A DNA stretch of 64,000 bases, taken from Hyphomicrobiales bacterium (lineage in GTDB: Bacteria; Pseudomonadota; Alphaproteobacteria; Rhizobiales; Rhizobiaceae). The notes beneath the pieces were generated by a model. That model saw only the letters and a list, made by a program, of their open reading frames with translations, was not told where the DNA came from and did no database searches. The translations under genes were made by a program, and so were the position numbers. The DNA lies in the NCBI GenBank assembly GCA_900471515.1, contig UCFC01000015.1:248001-312000 (forward strand), in the 5' to 3' direction. Of the stretch, positions 55,221 through 64,000 are shown one piece after another; position 1 is the stretch's first letter, and the number at the start of each line of letters is the position of its first letter.

Positions 55221-55637
55221 ATGACCGGCTATGAGATGTTCTGGCCTCTGCTTGCCCATGTCCTGCTGGTCTATCTCCTTTACGGCCTGCTCGGCCTGCG
55301 CCGCGGCAAGGACGTCCGCGAGGGGCGGATGCAGAAATCCGGTTACCGCGAAAACCGCGACGAGCCGGTCGAGAGTCTCTTCGTCAAGAACAGCCTGGCC
55401 AACCAGTTCGAGCTGCCGGTGCTTTTCTATGCCTGCAGCATTCTTCTTTATATTACCGAGGCCGATAATCTCGTCGCCGTCCTGCTCGCCTGGCTGTTCG
55501 TCGCTCTGCGCTATGCGCATGCCTATGTGCATGTCACCAGCAACGACCTGCGTTACCGCAGCCCGCTTTTCGCCGCCGGTTTCGTCGTGCTCGCCGCCAT
55601 GTGGGCCTGGCTTGCCGGCTGGATGCTGTTCTCCTGA
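55221..55637 (+). CDS. MAPEG family membrane protein
   Basis: A 138-residue protein with four helices of the membrane-associated eicosanoid/glutathione metabolism superfamily. Landmarks are FVKNSLANQFELPVLFYACS and LFVALRYAHAYVHVTSNDLR, where the conserved Asn/Gln/Glu and the RYxHxxVH pattern are family marks. The bacterial members' reactions are mostly unknown; glutathione-dependent chemistry is possible. AAGGAGAGG lies before the start. The 240 bases between it and the previous gene hold no gene I can support. Confidence 0.87.
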   Translation: MTGYEMFWPLLAHVLLVYLLYGLLGLRRGKDVREGRMQKSGYRENRDEPVESLFVKNSLANQFELPVLFYACSILLYITEADNLVAVLLAWLFVALRYAHAYVHVTSNDLRYRSPLFAAGFVVLAAMWAWLAGWMLFS

Positions 55638-55741
55638 TCCGAACGCGTCCGGTAACGGAGTTTTGTTCCTGCGTTATCGGCCGCTGACCTATGTTCTCCC
55701 ATGCCGATTGGGCATGGGGTAGGGAACAGAGGAGGTCTGTC

Positions 55742-56617
55742 ATGGAAAAGCCCGTCATTACGCAGGCGATGATCAACGCCTATGATGAATATACGCATCT
55801 GACGCTCGATCGCCGCAGTTTCATGGACAAGCTCACCAAGCTTGCCGGTTCGGCAACCGCGGCTGCGGCAATCGCGCCGCTGCTTGCCGCCAACAAGGCC
55901 GCCGCCGAGGTCGTCGCCGAAAACGACGATCGTCTGACCGGGCAGGATATTACCTACCCCGGCAGCGGCGGGGACATGAAAGGCTATCTGGTGCAGCCGA
56001 AGGACGCGTCCGGCAAGCTCGGCGCCGTCATCGTTATCCATGAAAACCGCGGCCTCAACCCGCATATCCGCGATGTCGCCCGCCGGATGGCGCTTGAAGG
56101 CTTCGTGGCGCTTGCTCCCGATTTCCTGTCGCCGCAGGGCGGCACGCCTCAGAATGAGGATCAGGCGCGCGAAATGTTCAGCAAGCTCGATGCGGCCACG
56201 GTTGCCGCCAATGGCGAGGCGACGGTCGCCTACCTTTCCAAACTCGATGCGGCCAACGGCAATGTCGGCGCGATCGGCTTCTGCTGGGGCGGCGGTGCGG
56301 TCAACAATCTCGCCACCAAGTCGCCGGAACTGAAAGCGGGCGTTGCCTATTACGGCGCCCAGCCGCCGGCTGCGGAGGTCCCCAATATCAAGGCGGCGCT
56401 CTTGCTCCACTATGCCGGCCTCGACGACCGCATCAATGCCGGCATCGATGCCTTCCGGAAGGCGCTGGAGGAGAATGGTAAAAAATTCGAGATCTACGTC
56501 TACGACGGCGTCAACCACGCCTTCAACAACGATACGTCGGCTGCCCGTTACGACAAGGCGGCAGCCGAACTCGCCTGGAGCCGCACGGTCGCGTTTCTGA
56601 AACAGAACCTTGCCTGA
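55742..56617 (+). CDS. Dienelactone hydrolase family protein
   Basis: An alpha/beta-hydrolase of 291 residues from ATG 55742 (GAGGAGG upstream; a short hairpin CCCATGCC / GGCATGGG lies in the leader at 55698-55718). The triad is Cys in GFCWGGGAV, Asp in AGLDDRINAG and His in GVNHAFNN. Residues 24-65 contain DRRSFMDKLTKLAGSATAAA followed by a hydrophobic Ala-rich stretch, resembling a twin-arginine signal placed after a 24-residue leader. It may therefore be exported folded. The native substrate is unknown; chlorocatechol genes are absent. Confidence 0.92.
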   Translation: MEKPVITQAMINAYDEYTHLTLDRRSFMDKLTKLAGSATAAAAIAPLLAANKAAAEVVAENDDRLTGQDITYPGSGGDMKGYLVQPKDASGKLGAVIVIHENRGLNPHIRDVARRMALEGFVALAPDFLSPQGGTPQNEDQAREMFSKLDAATVAANGEATVAYLSKLDAANGNVGAIGFCWGGGAVNNLATKSPELKAGVAYYGAQPPAAEVPNIKAALLLHYAGLDDRINAGIDAFRKALEENGKKFEIYVYDGVNHAFNNDTSAARYDKAAAELAWSRTVAFLKQNLA

Positions 56618-56637
56618 GCCGGGCTTTCGCCCTGCGC

Positions 56638-56740
56638 AGCAAGGCGGCGGACCCGGCCGACAGGTGCCGGGCCGCCTTGCTGAACAAAGTGCTAAGAGCA
56701 GTTTTCACACAGACCAAAACGGGGTGTAACGCCCCGTTTT
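56638..56740 (+). terminator. Two hairpins after the hydrolase gene
   Basis: A long hairpin AGCAAGGCGGC / GCCGCCTTGCT with an inner CCCGGC / GCCGGG stem (56638-56681), then AAAACGGGG / CCCCGTTTT (56716-56740). The second ends in TTTT and is the likely terminator. The rest of the 258-base gap before the TetR gene holds no gene. Confidence 0.7.
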
Positions 56741-56875
56741 CCATGGGCTCTTGCCATTGCCTAAAATCCGACCATTTCCATTTACGACGGATGAAGACCT
56801 GCATGTCATATCGGCCCGACGCGCCGGTATGACACACTGCCTCCGTCGCTCAATAACAAGACAGATGGGAACCAC

Positions 56876-57517
56876 ATGGGCGCGGACATTTCGGATCGCA
56901 TTGCTCTTCGCAGGAAGCCGAAACAGGAGCGGAGCATCCAGCGGCTGGATCTGATCCTCAACGCCGCCGCCGCCATCATCGCGGAAAAGGGCGTCAGCGC
57001 CATGCGGATGACCGAGCTTGCGGTCGCCGCAAAAGTTCCGATCGGTTCGGTCTATCAATATTTCCCGGAGAAGGCGGCAATCGTCAAAGCGCTGTTCGAC
57101 CGTCATGCCCAGGCGATCCAGCAGAAGACGGCGGAAATGTTCGCCGACGTCCAGTCCTTCGACGAAGCGCTCGACCTGATCTCCGCAATGATCGACTGGT
57201 ACTATGCCGAATACCGCAACGATGCCGCCTATCTCGGCGTCTGGATGGGCACGGAGACGGATCAGGATCTCCTGCGCCTGAATATCGAGCACAGCGGCCA
57301 TGTCGCCGAGATATTCCAGGAAGCCGTGCGCCGCCTGGCGCCGGAATTCTGCGACGAACAAATGAAAGCGCGCACCTACCTGTTCAGTCACCTGATCGGT
57401 GCGGCCGTCCGTCTTGCGGTATTGAGCGAAAACGGCTTCGGCGAGAATATTCTCAAGGAATGGAAGCGCGTGATCCGCGCTTCCCTCTTTGCTCCAACGT
57501 CCGTTTCGGCGGCTTGA
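56876..57517 (+). CDS. TetR family transcriptional regulator
   Basis: A 213-residue repressor-type regulator. The N-terminal HTH is clear (ILNAAAAIIAEKGVSAMRMT, then ELAVAAKVPIGSVYQYFPEK). The all-helical C-terminal ligand domain ends in KEWKRVIRASLF. No divergent or adjacent partner gene identifies the target. It converges with the LysR gene with only 6 bases between stops. Confidence 0.92.
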   Translation: MGADISDRIALRRKPKQERSIQRLDLILNAAAAIIAEKGVSAMRMTELAVAAKVPIGSVYQYFPEKAAIVKALFDRHAQAIQQKTAEMFADVQSFDEALDLISAMIDWYYAEYRNDAAYLGVWMGTETDQDLLRLNIEHSGHVAEIFQEAVRRLAPEFCDEQMKARTYLFSHLIGAAVRLAVLSENGFGENILKEWKRVIRASLFAPTSVSAA

Positions 57518-57523
57518 ACGCGC

Positions 57524-58483
57524 CTACCAGCTCGGCATCATGCTCGCCGCAGCCTTGAGCCGCGGATAGTGGCGGGCGTAACCCGTCTTCATATCGTGCT
57601 CCAGCCCGTCCTCGATGACGGTCGGCGTGATATTGTCGAGGCAGGCGGTGATGTGTGCCGTAATCGCATTCATCAGCGACAGGGAAACGCCGGGCCGCTT
57701 CATGATGCCGATCTGGACCGGCGGCAGCGCCGGGAAACCGTCTGCCTGGCTCAAGACCTTCATGCCCGTGCGCAGCGCCGATTCCGGCATGACCGAAACC
57801 GCCATGCCGGCAAGTACGGCCGAGGCGACCACGGTGCAGGACCAGCTCGTGAACAGGACCTGATACTCGCGGCCGACCGCATCGAGCGCGGAGCAGGCAA
57901 GCTGGCGCCACTGGCAGTCGCGGCGGCCGACGGCCAGCGGCACCGGAGCGTCGTCCCGGATCGGATGGTTGGCGGAACTGACCCAGCAGAGCGGCTCCGT
58001 GCGCACCACATCCGAGATGCGCTCGCGCGGATTGTGCGTCACAAGCGCGATATCGAGCTCGCCCTTGTGCATGCGTTCGGCCAGATCCACCGAAGGCTCG
58101 CAGACGATATAGAGCTCGACGTTCGGATGCGTCTTGGCAAAGCGCCCGATGATCTCGGGCATATAACGATCGGCGTAATCGTCTGGCGTGCCGATGCGCA
58201 GCGTGCCTTCCAGCCGGTTGTCATCGAAGGCGGCAATCGCCTCGTTGTTCAGGCGGATGATGCGGCGCGCATAGTTGAGCAGCTTCTCGCCCTCCACCGT
58301 CAGCCGGTTGCCGCGGCCGTCCTTGATGAAGAGCTGCTTGCCGATGCGTTCTTCCAGCCGCCGCATCTGCATGGAGACGGCGGACTGTGTCTTGTAGACC
58401 TTGTCGGCGGCCTTGGTGAAGCTGCCGGAGTCCACGATTGCGATGAAGGTCTGCAACTGGTCGATATCAAGAGGCGCCGACAT
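57524..58483 (-). CDS. LysR family transcriptional regulator
   Basis: A 319-residue regulator. The HTH is FIAIVDSGSFTKAADKVYKT with MQMRRLEERIGKQLFIKDGR; the substrate domain follows (LRIGTPDDYADRYMPEIIGR). I use ATG 58483 because GGATGGA precedes it at good spacing; in-frame starts at 58495 and 58499 lack this. It is divergent from the DUF1127 gene (207 bases), which is therefore a plausible target. Several Cys residues occur (QWRQLACSALDAVG, SWSCTVVASA), so redox sensing is possible. Confidence 0.92.
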   Translation of the reverse strand: MSAPLDIDQLQTFIAIVDSGSFTKAADKVYKTQSAVSMQMRRLEERIGKQLFIKDGRGNRLTVEGEKLLNYARRIIRLNNEAIAAFDDNRLEGTLRIGTPDDYADRYMPEIIGRFAKTHPNVELYIVCEPSVDLAERMHKGELDIALVTHNPRERISDVVRTEPLCWVSSANHPIRDDAPVPLAVGRRDCQWRQLACSALDAVGREYQVLFTSWSCTVVASAVLAGMAVSVMPESALRTGMKVLSQADGFPALPPVQIGIMKRPGVSLSLMNAITAHITACLDNITPTVIEDGLEHDMKTGYARHYPRLKAAASMMPSW

Positions 58484-58689
58484 GATCTTGTCCATCCATA
58501 AAGATCGCTGATGCTAATCATTAGAAACATTCGTTGGACTGATCAATACTCCTTTGGCATCTTCGGGATGCAAATCAAGCAAAGTGAAGGACAGACACCC
58601 TGCCTGTCCGCCCTGTGACCGGCTTGACCCTTCCTGCACGACCTCGCAGGCGGGGTGGGCCGTTCTGCGCCCGAAGAAAGGAGAGTTCG

Positions 58690-58989
58690 ATGCGCACTCA
58701 TGAACAGACAGTAGAACTCGACTGCGGCAAGCTCGCCCCGACGTTCACCCAGCGTCTCATGGCCGCTTTCGCGCCGCTGGCAACCGCTCTTCGCATTCTG
58801 CGCAATCGCTCGCAGGTGAACGGGCTGCACGAGCTCGATGATTATCAGTTGCGCGATATCGGCCTGACGCGGGCCGACGTCACCTCCGCATTCCTGGCTT
58901 CGACCTTCTTTGAAGATCCGTCGGAGCATCTGACGCAGGCGGCCAAGCGCCGCTGGCGTATTGCGCTCACGCGCCCCTACCGGGGCTGA
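58690..58989 (+). CDS. DUF1127 domain small protein
   Basis: A 99-residue protein with the C-terminal-half motif LHELDDYQLRDIGLTRADV, the DUF1127 (YjiS-like) signature. AAGGAGA lies before ATG 58690. The domain is Arg-rich and in other Alphaproteobacteria small DUF1127 proteins affect RNA turnover and phosphate or carbon physiology. This one is longer than the minimal 45-50 residue type, with an N-terminal part of about 40 residues. It has its own terminator and is divergent from a LysR gene. Confidence 0.9.
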   Translation: MRTHEQTVELDCGKLAPTFTQRLMAAFAPLATALRILRNRSQVNGLHELDDYQLRDIGLTRADVTSAFLASTFFEDPSEHLTQAAKRRWRIALTRPYRG

Positions 58990-59036
58990 GCGCACGCGTT
59001 TCCCCGCAGGGTGATAGCCAATAGCCCTGCCGCTTG

Positions 59037-59077
59037 ACCCGGTGATCGGCTTTCCCAGCCATCTCCGGGTTTTTTTA
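59037..59077 (+). terminator. Terminator of the DUF1127 gene
   Basis: Stem ACCCGG / CCGGGT with an inner GATCGGCT / AGCCATC stem, followed by seven or more T. It overlaps the stop region of the convergent DUF937 gene. Confidence 0.8.
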
Positions 59078-59950
59078 TTTCCTGGCCGTGGAAGAGGGGG
59101 CTTCGGGGGAGGGCGTGGATTTCGGCCGGTAGGCCTCGAAAATCGCTTCGAGGCTCTTCTGATAGCCCTTCTGCACTTCGAGACCGCTGTCGAACATCGT
59201 ATTCAGCATCTGCGTATAACTGTCGTTTTCGGCCTTGCGCTCTTCCTTCGGCGGCTCGGCAGCCTTGGCCGCGGGCTGTTGAAGGTTTGCCATCATGTCC
59301 TGGAATGCCCTGGCGAAGGGATTGTCGAGGAAGGGATTGGCCGGCTGAGGCTGCGGCTCCGGCTTCGGCACGCTGAACATCAGCTGCATGGCCTGCGTGA
59401 ACGGATTGTCGAATATGCTGGGTTCGGGTGCCGCCTTCGGCTTCGGCGCAAAACCGGTGCTCTCCAGCCATTTCTGGATCGTCTCGCCCATGGCGGTATT
59501 GACGAACGGGTTGACCGGCGAGGCCATCTGTCCCGTCGACTGCTTGAAAAGCCCGCCCATCAGCGTGCCGGCCATGACCGGCAGCATCTGCTTGTAGATC
59601 TCCTGGCCGATGCCGGTCATCTGCGCGGCCTGCGCGGCGACGGCGCGCGAGACCTCCTTGGAACCGAAGACCTGGGAAAGAATGGTGTTGCCGTCGGAAA
59701 TGCCCTCGGGCGTGAAGGCCTTGCTCATGTCCTCGAAATATTTGGCATAATTGCCGGAGGCCACCGCCTGCATCAGGCCCGCGAAATCGTAAGGGTTGGC
59801 CGTGCTGCGCTTGAGGCCGGCGGAAAAAGCCGGCATCAGTGCCGCCATCGCCTTCGTCGCCTGTTCCTGGGCGAGGTTGAACTGTTTGGCGATGGCATCC
59901 ATCGCCGCCCCGTTCTGCGCCTGCATCATCATGTCGAAAAGCGGCAGCAT
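59075..59950 (-). CDS. DUF937 domain protein
   Basis: A 291-residue cytoplasmic protein. Residues 1-150 read as DUF937: MLPLFDMMMQAQNGAAMDAI, QEQATKAMAALMPAFSAGLK, and NTILSQVFGSKEVSRAVAAQ. The C-terminal half is Pro/Ala/Gln-rich and has repeated NPF units (VNPFVNTAM, DNPFTQAMQLMF, NPFLDNPFARAFQDMM), each followed by an amphipathic helix. The extreme C-terminal helix (VQKGYQKSLEAIFEAYRPK) recalls phasin-like or granule-binding helices. The function of DUF937 proteins is not established. Confidence 0.88.
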   Translation of the reverse strand: MLPLFDMMMQAQNGAAMDAIAKQFNLAQEQATKAMAALMPAFSAGLKRSTANPYDFAGLMQAVASGNYAKYFEDMSKAFTPEGISDGNTILSQVFGSKEVSRAVAAQAAQMTGIGQEIYKQMLPVMAGTLMGGLFKQSTGQMASPVNPFVNTAMGETIQKWLESTGFAPKPKAAPEPSIFDNPFTQAMQLMFSVPKPEPQPQPANPFLDNPFARAFQDMMANLQQPAAKAAEPPKEERKAENDSYTQMLNTMFDSGLEVQKGYQKSLEAIFEAYRPKSTPSPEAPSSTARK

Positions 59951-60044
59951 AAGAGTCCCTTTCCCGAGTCGTGGCGCATGTTCGCGCCACTATAGCTCGA
60001 AAAGGCAATGCGCAAACGGCTTTTTGGAAAGGGCCTGTTGCCTC

Positions 60045-61418
60045 TTAATATTGATATTCCTGGAAAACCGGCTCGACCGAGCCGTTCCAGCGGCCGTGAT
60101 AGAGCGCCAGCAGATCCTCGGCAAGCGTCGCCTTCTTGGCGAGAACCTCGTCGAGCGGCGCCAGGAAGACGCTCTCGTCGATACCCTCGCCGTTCAGCCT
60201 GTTGCGCGCCTTGAGGCCGGCGCGGGAAATATTGACGACCTCGCGCGCCGTCTCGATCAGCTGGTGGCCGCGGAAGCTGGCTTTCAGGCCTTCTTCCGGC
60301 ACGGCGTTGCGCAGCGCGTTGACCTCGCCGAAACGCCAGTCCTTCGTCAGCAAATCGGCCGCTTCGAGGGCGTCGTCGTCATAGAGCAGGCCGACCCAGA
60401 AGGCCGGCAGCGCACAGATGCGCCGCCACGGACCGCCGTCCGCACCGCGCATTTCCAGGAAGCGTTTCAGGCGCACATCCGGGAAGAGCGTCGAAAGATG
60501 GTTCGTCCAGTCGCCCATCGTCGGCTCGTAAGCGGCGATCTCGCCCTTCAGCGCGCCGTTCATGAATTGCCGGAAAGTGACATGGGTCGCCTTGTGATAG
60601 TGGCCGTCGCGCATGACGAAATACATGGGCACGTCGAGCGCCCATTCGGCATAGTCCTTGAAGCCGAAATCGTCCCGGAAGGTGAAGTCCAGGAGGCCGC
60701 TGCGCTGGTTGTCCACGTCGCGCCAGACATCGCCGCGCCAGGAGAACATGCCGTTCGGCCTGCCTTCGGTGAAGGGAGAGGACGCGAAAAGCGCTGTTGC
60801 CAGCGACTGCAGTTTCATCGAGACGCGCATCTTGCGGCGCATGTCGTCTTCCGAGGAGAAATCGAGATTCACCTGGATCGTGCAGGTGCGGTACATCATG
60901 TCGAGGCCGCGTGTGCCGACCTCGGGCATGTAGTTGGTCATGATCTCGTAGCGGGATTTCGGCATATGCGGGGTCTCCGCATAGGTCCATTTCGGGCTGC
61001 CGCCGATGCCGAGGAAGCCGATGCCCATCGGCTCGGCGATCTCGCGCACCTGCGCCAGATGCAGGTTGGATTCCTTGCAGGTCTGGTGAATGTTTTCGAG
61101 CGGCGCGCCCGAGAGTTCGAACTGGCCGCCGGGCTCGATCGAGATGGCGCCCATGCCGTTCTGCTCGCCGAGACCGATGATGTTGTCGCCGTCCATGATC
61201 GGCTCCCAGCCGCTCCTGGCCTGCAGGCCCTTGAGGAGCGCCGAAATGCTGGCCTCGCCGAAATAGGGAACCGGGCTGTTGTCCTTGCGGAAGAAGACGA
61301 ACTTCTCATGCTCGGTGCCAATGCGGAACCGTTCCTTCGGCTTGTTGCCGGCGGCAAGATAGTCGGTCAGCTCCTGAACCGAAGAGAGCGGCGTCTGGTC
61401 GGTAGTGTCGCGAGCCAT
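60045..61418 (-). CDS. gshA: Glutamate--cysteine ligase (plant/alphaproteobacterial type)
   Basis: Makes gamma-glutamylcysteine, the first step of glutathione synthesis. It has 457 residues from ATG 61418. It belongs to the plant-type class: RIGTEHEKFVFFRKDN at the substrate site, IIGLGEQNGMGAISIEPGGQ, MYRTCTIQVNLDFSSEDDMR and EPTMGDWTNHLSTLFPDVRL. The plant-type regulatory disulphide is not assessable here. rsmE and pit lie upstream on the same strand, but the 143-base gap suggests a separate promoter. Confidence 0.96.
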   Translation of the reverse strand: MARDTTDQTPLSSVQELTDYLAAGNKPKERFRIGTEHEKFVFFRKDNSPVPYFGEASISALLKGLQARSGWEPIMDGDNIIGLGEQNGMGAISIEPGGQFELSGAPLENIHQTCKESNLHLAQVREIAEPMGIGFLGIGGSPKWTYAETPHMPKSRYEIMTNYMPEVGTRGLDMMYRTCTIQVNLDFSSEDDMRRKMRVSMKLQSLATALFASSPFTEGRPNGMFSWRGDVWRDVDNQRSGLLDFTFRDDFGFKDYAEWALDVPMYFVMRDGHYHKATHVTFRQFMNGALKGEIAAYEPTMGDWTNHLSTLFPDVRLKRFLEMRGADGGPWRRICALPAFWVGLLYDDDALEAADLLTKDWRFGEVNALRNAVPEEGLKASFRGHQLIETAREVVNISRAGLKARNRLNGEGIDESVFLAPLDEVLAKKATLAEDLLALYHGRWNGSVEPVFQEYQY

Positions 61419-61561
61419 GAAATTACCTGTATTCGGAAAGCGCCGGGGCCGGGGCAATTGGAAGGGTGATTAGTGCCCAAGTCAGCTAAGTTGCAAGTGA
61501 AATTGTTTCAACAGGTCATCAAAAAAATAGCAGCACTTTCCGCGCTATCGGCGTGCGGTAG

Positions 61562-62299
61562 TCAATTCCAGTCGCCGATGGCAGCCTGTATCACCGCCAG
61601 GGCCGCCACAGCCGCCGTATCGGCGCGCAGGATGCGCGGCCCGAGCGGAATGGCGGTCACGAAATCGAGGCTGCGCAGCCGCGCCCGTTCCTCTTCGGAG
61701 AAGCCGCCTTCCGGGCCGACGAGCAGCGCGAGCTTCCGTTCGCTCACCTTTGAAAGCAGCGGCAGCGGGTTCTGCCCGGCATCGCCTTCGTCGCAATAGA
61801 TGATGCGCCGGTCGGCCGGCCAGCGGTCGAGCAGATCGGCAAGCCTGACCGGTTCGGCCACCGCGGGAATGCCGAGCACGCCGCATTGTTCGGCCGCCTC
61901 GATGACATTGGCGCGGATCTTGTCGAGATTGGTGATCTTGCCCTGCACATGCTGGGTCATGACCGGCTGCAGCAGGCCGGCGCCCATTTCCACCGCCTTC
62001 TGGACCAGATAGTCCATGCGGCCGACCTTGAGCGGCGCGAAGAGATAGTGCAGGTCGCAAGGGGCGGGCTGCGGCCGGGTCTCTTCGCTCGCCGTCAGCA
62101 GGATGCGCTTGCGCGTCGGGAAGGAAAGGCTCGCCTTCCACTCGCCGTCGCGGCCGTTGAAGACCAGGATTTCCGCGCCCTCTTCCATGCGCAGCACGTT
62201 GGCGAGATAGTTGAACTGGTCGGCGCTGGCTTCGACGGCGGCACCCTTCGACAAGGGAGCATCGATGAAAAGCCGCTGCATGCGGAAATTGGCGCGCAT
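61562..62299 (-). CDS. rsmE: 16S rRNA m3U1498 methyltransferase
   Basis: SPOUT methyltransferase of 245 residues that N3-methylates U1498 of 16S rRNA. An N-terminal PUA-like domain ([20 protein letters not shown]) is followed by the trefoil knot with [17 protein letters not shown] and [20 protein letters not shown], the RsmE signatures. The ATG at 62299 is 15 bases past the pit stop, so the two are one transcription unit. Confidence 0.95.
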   Translation of the reverse strand: MRANFRMQRLFIDAPLSKGAAVEASADQFNYLANVLRMEEGAEILVFNGRDGEWKASLSFPTRKRILLTASEETRPQPAPCDLHYLFAPLKVGRMDYLVQKAVEMGAGLLQPVMTQHVQGKITNLDKIRANVIEAAEQCGVLGIPAVAEPVRLADLLDRWPADRRIIYCDEGDAGQNPLPLLSKVSERKLALLVGPEGGFSEEERARLRSLDFVTAIPLGPRILRADTAAVAALAVIQAAIGDWN

Positions 62300-62313
62300 C
62301 CTGAAACCCTGAC

Positions 62314-63810
62314 TCAAATGAAGAGCGCGAACATAGCCCAATAAATCAGGGCCGCAAGCGCGGCGGAAACCGGCACGGTGATGATCCAGGCGCCGAGTAT
62401 CGTCATGAAATGTGAGCGGCGGACGAGATAGCGCCTGCGCACTTCGTGGACGTTCGGCTCCGGCTCGTCGATTTCCCAGGTCTCGGCCTTGCGGCGGATG
62501 AATTCGATGCGGCGCTTCGAATGGCGCGTGTACCACTCGCGGAAGAAGCCGACGCCGAAGACCGAGCCGACGGCGATATGCGTGGTGGAAACCGGCAGGC
62601 CGAGCCATGAGGCGGCAATGACGGTAAAGGCGGTCGAAAGCGCCACGCAATAGGCCCGTGTCGGATTGAGCTTGGTGATCTCCTCGCCGACGAGCCGGAT
62701 GAGGCGTGGCCCGAAAAGCAGGAGACCGACCGAAATTCCGAAGGCGCCGATCAGCATGACCCAGAGCGGCGGCTGGCCGACGGCGCCGCCATTGGCGATG
62801 CCGGCCGAATGGACGATGGCCGAGAGCGGGCCGACTGCGTTGGAAACGTCGTTTGCGCCGTGCGCGAAGGAAAGCAGGGCGGCCGAACCCACCAGCGGAA
62901 AGTGGAAGAGTGTCCGAAGCGAGCTGTTGCGGTTCTCCAGATTTTCCGCCTGCCGCAGGATGAGGGGCCGCACAGCCAGCCAGCTGACGAGCCCGGTGCC
63001 GATCCCGACCAGAAGGATCGTCAGCGCCGGATATCGGCCCTCCGGCGCGAGCTGCAGCATCATATAGGCCATGAAGCCGCCGGCCATGGCGGCGATCATC
63101 ACCGGGACCCAGCGCCGGGCGGCGGCAATCTTGTCCTCACGATAGACGATGAGGGTTTTGACCAGATAGAGCAGTCCGGCGGCGATCAGCCCGCCAAACA
63201 GCGGCGACGTCATCCAGCTTACGGTGATTTCCAGCATCACCCGCCAGTTGACCGGCTCGAATCCGACCGCGCCGATGCCCGCGCCGATCACCGCACCCAC
63301 GATCGCGTGCGTCGTCGAAACCGGTGCGTTCATCCAGGTGGCGAGGTTGATCCACAATGCGGCGGCCGTCAGCGCCGCCATCATGATCCAGCCGAGCGTC
63401 GCCTGCGGTACCTGCACCGTATCGACGATGCTGGAGGAAATGGTCTTGACGACCTCGCCGCCGGCGATCGTCGCGCCCAGAACCTCGAAGATCGCGGCGA
63501 CGATCAGCGCCTGCTTCATGGTGATGGCGCGCGCCCCGACGGCAGCGCCCACATTGTTGGTCACGTCGTTGGCGCCGATATTCAGGGCCATGTAGGCGGC
63601 AAGTGCCGCGGCAGCGACCACCAGCACCGCGCCGGGCCTGTCGAACACGTAGACGCCGGCAAAAAGCATGGCGAGGCCGAGAAAGATCAGGCCAAGTCCC
63701 GGTGCCACCAGCCGTCGCGCGACATGCTTCGCCGCATCCTCGACATGCGTGACCTTGTCGAGATCCTTATCAAGCGTACGTTTGGTCAGGACTGGGTTAC
63801 GTTGCGGCAT
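62314..63810 (-). CDS. pit: Inorganic phosphate transporter, PiT family
   Basis: Low-affinity metal-phosphate symporter of 498 residues with about ten to eleven helices. The two inverted family signatures are present: [20 protein letters not shown] near residue 75-95 and [20 protein letters not shown] in the C-terminal half, each with a later P-S-T-T-H motif ([22 protein letters not shown]). A 35-residue hydrophilic N-terminus precedes the first helix, and a cytoplasmic basic loop lies before the last helix. It is co-transcribed with rsmE. Confidence 0.95.
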   Translation of the reverse strand: MPQRNPVLTKRTLDKDLDKVTHVEDAAKHVARRLVAPGLGLIFLGLAMLFAGVYVFDRPGAVLVVAAAALAAYMALNIGANDVTNNVGAAVGARAITMKQALIVAAIFEVLGATIAGGEVVKTISSSIVDTVQVPQATLGWIMMAALTAAALWINLATWMNAPVSTTHAIVGAVIGAGIGAVGFEPVNWRVMLEITVSWMTSPLFGGLIAAGLLYLVKTLIVYREDKIAAARRWVPVMIAAMAGGFMAYMMLQLAPEGRYPALTILLVGIGTGLVSWLAVRPLILRQAENLENRNSSLRTLFHFPLVGSAALLSFAHGANDVSNAVGPLSAIVHSAGIANGGAVGQPPLWVMLIGAFGISVGLLLFGPRLIRLVGEEITKLNPTRAYCVALSTAFTVIAASWLGLPVSTTHIAVGSVFGVGFFREWYTRHSKRRIEFIRRKAETWEIDEPEPNVHEVRRRYLVRRSHFMTILGAWIITVPVSAALAALIYWAMFALFI

Positions 63811-63835
63811 TCTCTTTCCCGGCGGTGCCCTGCTT

Positions 63836-63861
63836 TTGCGCTGCTCTTTTTAGCAGCGCAA
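63836..63861. repeat. Perfect 10-bp hairpin upstream of pit
   Basis: TTGCGCTGCT / AGCAGCGCAA with a CTTTTT loop (AAAAAG on the other strand). It sits between the stop of the partial gene and the start of pit, so it may end the former's transcript, but it lacks a T-tract. Confidence 0.6.
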
Positions 63862-63872
63862 GATGGCAATAC

Positions 63873-64000
63873 TCATTCCGCCGGAATTTGTTTCGGCAGA
63901 GTGCCGGAAAGCCGCTCCGCCATGCGCCGCTTGAAGGCAAGGAAGAGGTTGCGCAGATCGGGTTCGTTCACGCGCTTCACGGCCTCGTCGCAGGAAACCC
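63873..64000 (-). CDS. C-terminal end of an unidentified protein (runs off window)
   Basis: The last 42 codons of a minus-strand gene are visible, ending in TGA at 63873-63875. The readable tail begins VSCDEAVKRVNEPDLRNLFL and ends AERLSGTLPKQIPAE. It is charged and helical. This is too little to name a family; the rest lies beyond the right edge. Confidence 0.6.
   Translation of the reverse strand, partial: VSCDEAVKRVNEPDLRNLFLAFKRRMAERLSGTLPKQIPAE

Overview
The window looks like a chromosomal segment of a member of the Rhizobiaceae (Rhizobium / Neorhizobium / Agrobacterium / Ensifer / Shinella group; I cannot resolve the genus). The reasons are the high G+C content with strongly biased third positions, a RirA-type iron regulator, a CbrA/PdhS-type cell-cycle kinase beside a phasin gene, a plant-type GshA, DUF1127 and DUF937 proteins, and a tRNA-His without an encoded G-1. 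From memory, the order aceA - potFGHI - acetoacetyl-CoA synthetase - cbrA - phasin - rirA - dpp - guaB - gshA resembles the Ensifer meliloti chromosome.

Layout. 0-4.9 kb: two tandem chemoreceptors (the first runs off the left edge) and a small gene. 4.9-10.2 kb: LysR and LuxR regulators, then isocitrate lyase (aceA) divergent from its probable short-chain-fatty-acid regulator, with a cluster of TTGTAAA-type sites between them. 10.2-14.4 kb: a potFGHI polyamine transporter. 14.4-23.3 kb: an AsmA-like protein, acetoacetyl-CoA synthetase, a 1214-residue CbrA-like kinase, a phasin and tRNA-His; this block is themed on polyhydroxybutyrate and acetyl-CoA use. 23.4-29.6 kb: a small HTH protein, a LysR-monooxygenase pair, mmsA, a DUF898 membrane protein overlapping an M48 peptidase, and rirA with candidate iron-control sites. 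29.9-37 kb: dppABCDF, gluconokinase and a D-amino-acid dehydrogenase.

37-42.3 kb: a type III polyketide synthase translationally coupled to an Icmt-like methyltransferase, a TPR lipo/periplasmic-type protein, an ECF sigma / anti-sigma pair and two unrecognised exported proteins. 42.4-48.4 kb is the accessory region: a large SF1 helicase, a HEPN-like protein, a truncated primase-like gene and a truncated integrase, ending at tRNA-Gln. A degraded copy of the tRNA-Gln 3' end at 45.96 kb suggests a decayed 2.4-kb integrative element. 48.7-64 kb is core genome again: Ppx/GppA with a long basic N-terminal extension followed by rlmE, an MFS exporter, guaB, small membrane proteins, a dienelactone hydrolase, TetR and LysR regulators, DUF1127, DUF937, gshA, rsmE, pit and the C-terminal end of an unidentified gene.

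The strongest candidates for something undescribed are the helicase / HEPN neighbourhood at the tRNA-Gln element, the PKS-Icmt pair, the DUF898-M48 pair, and the basic-tailed GppA joined to RlmE. A short palindromic repeat family (CGCAAAA...TTTTGCG) is scattered through at least five intergenic positions.
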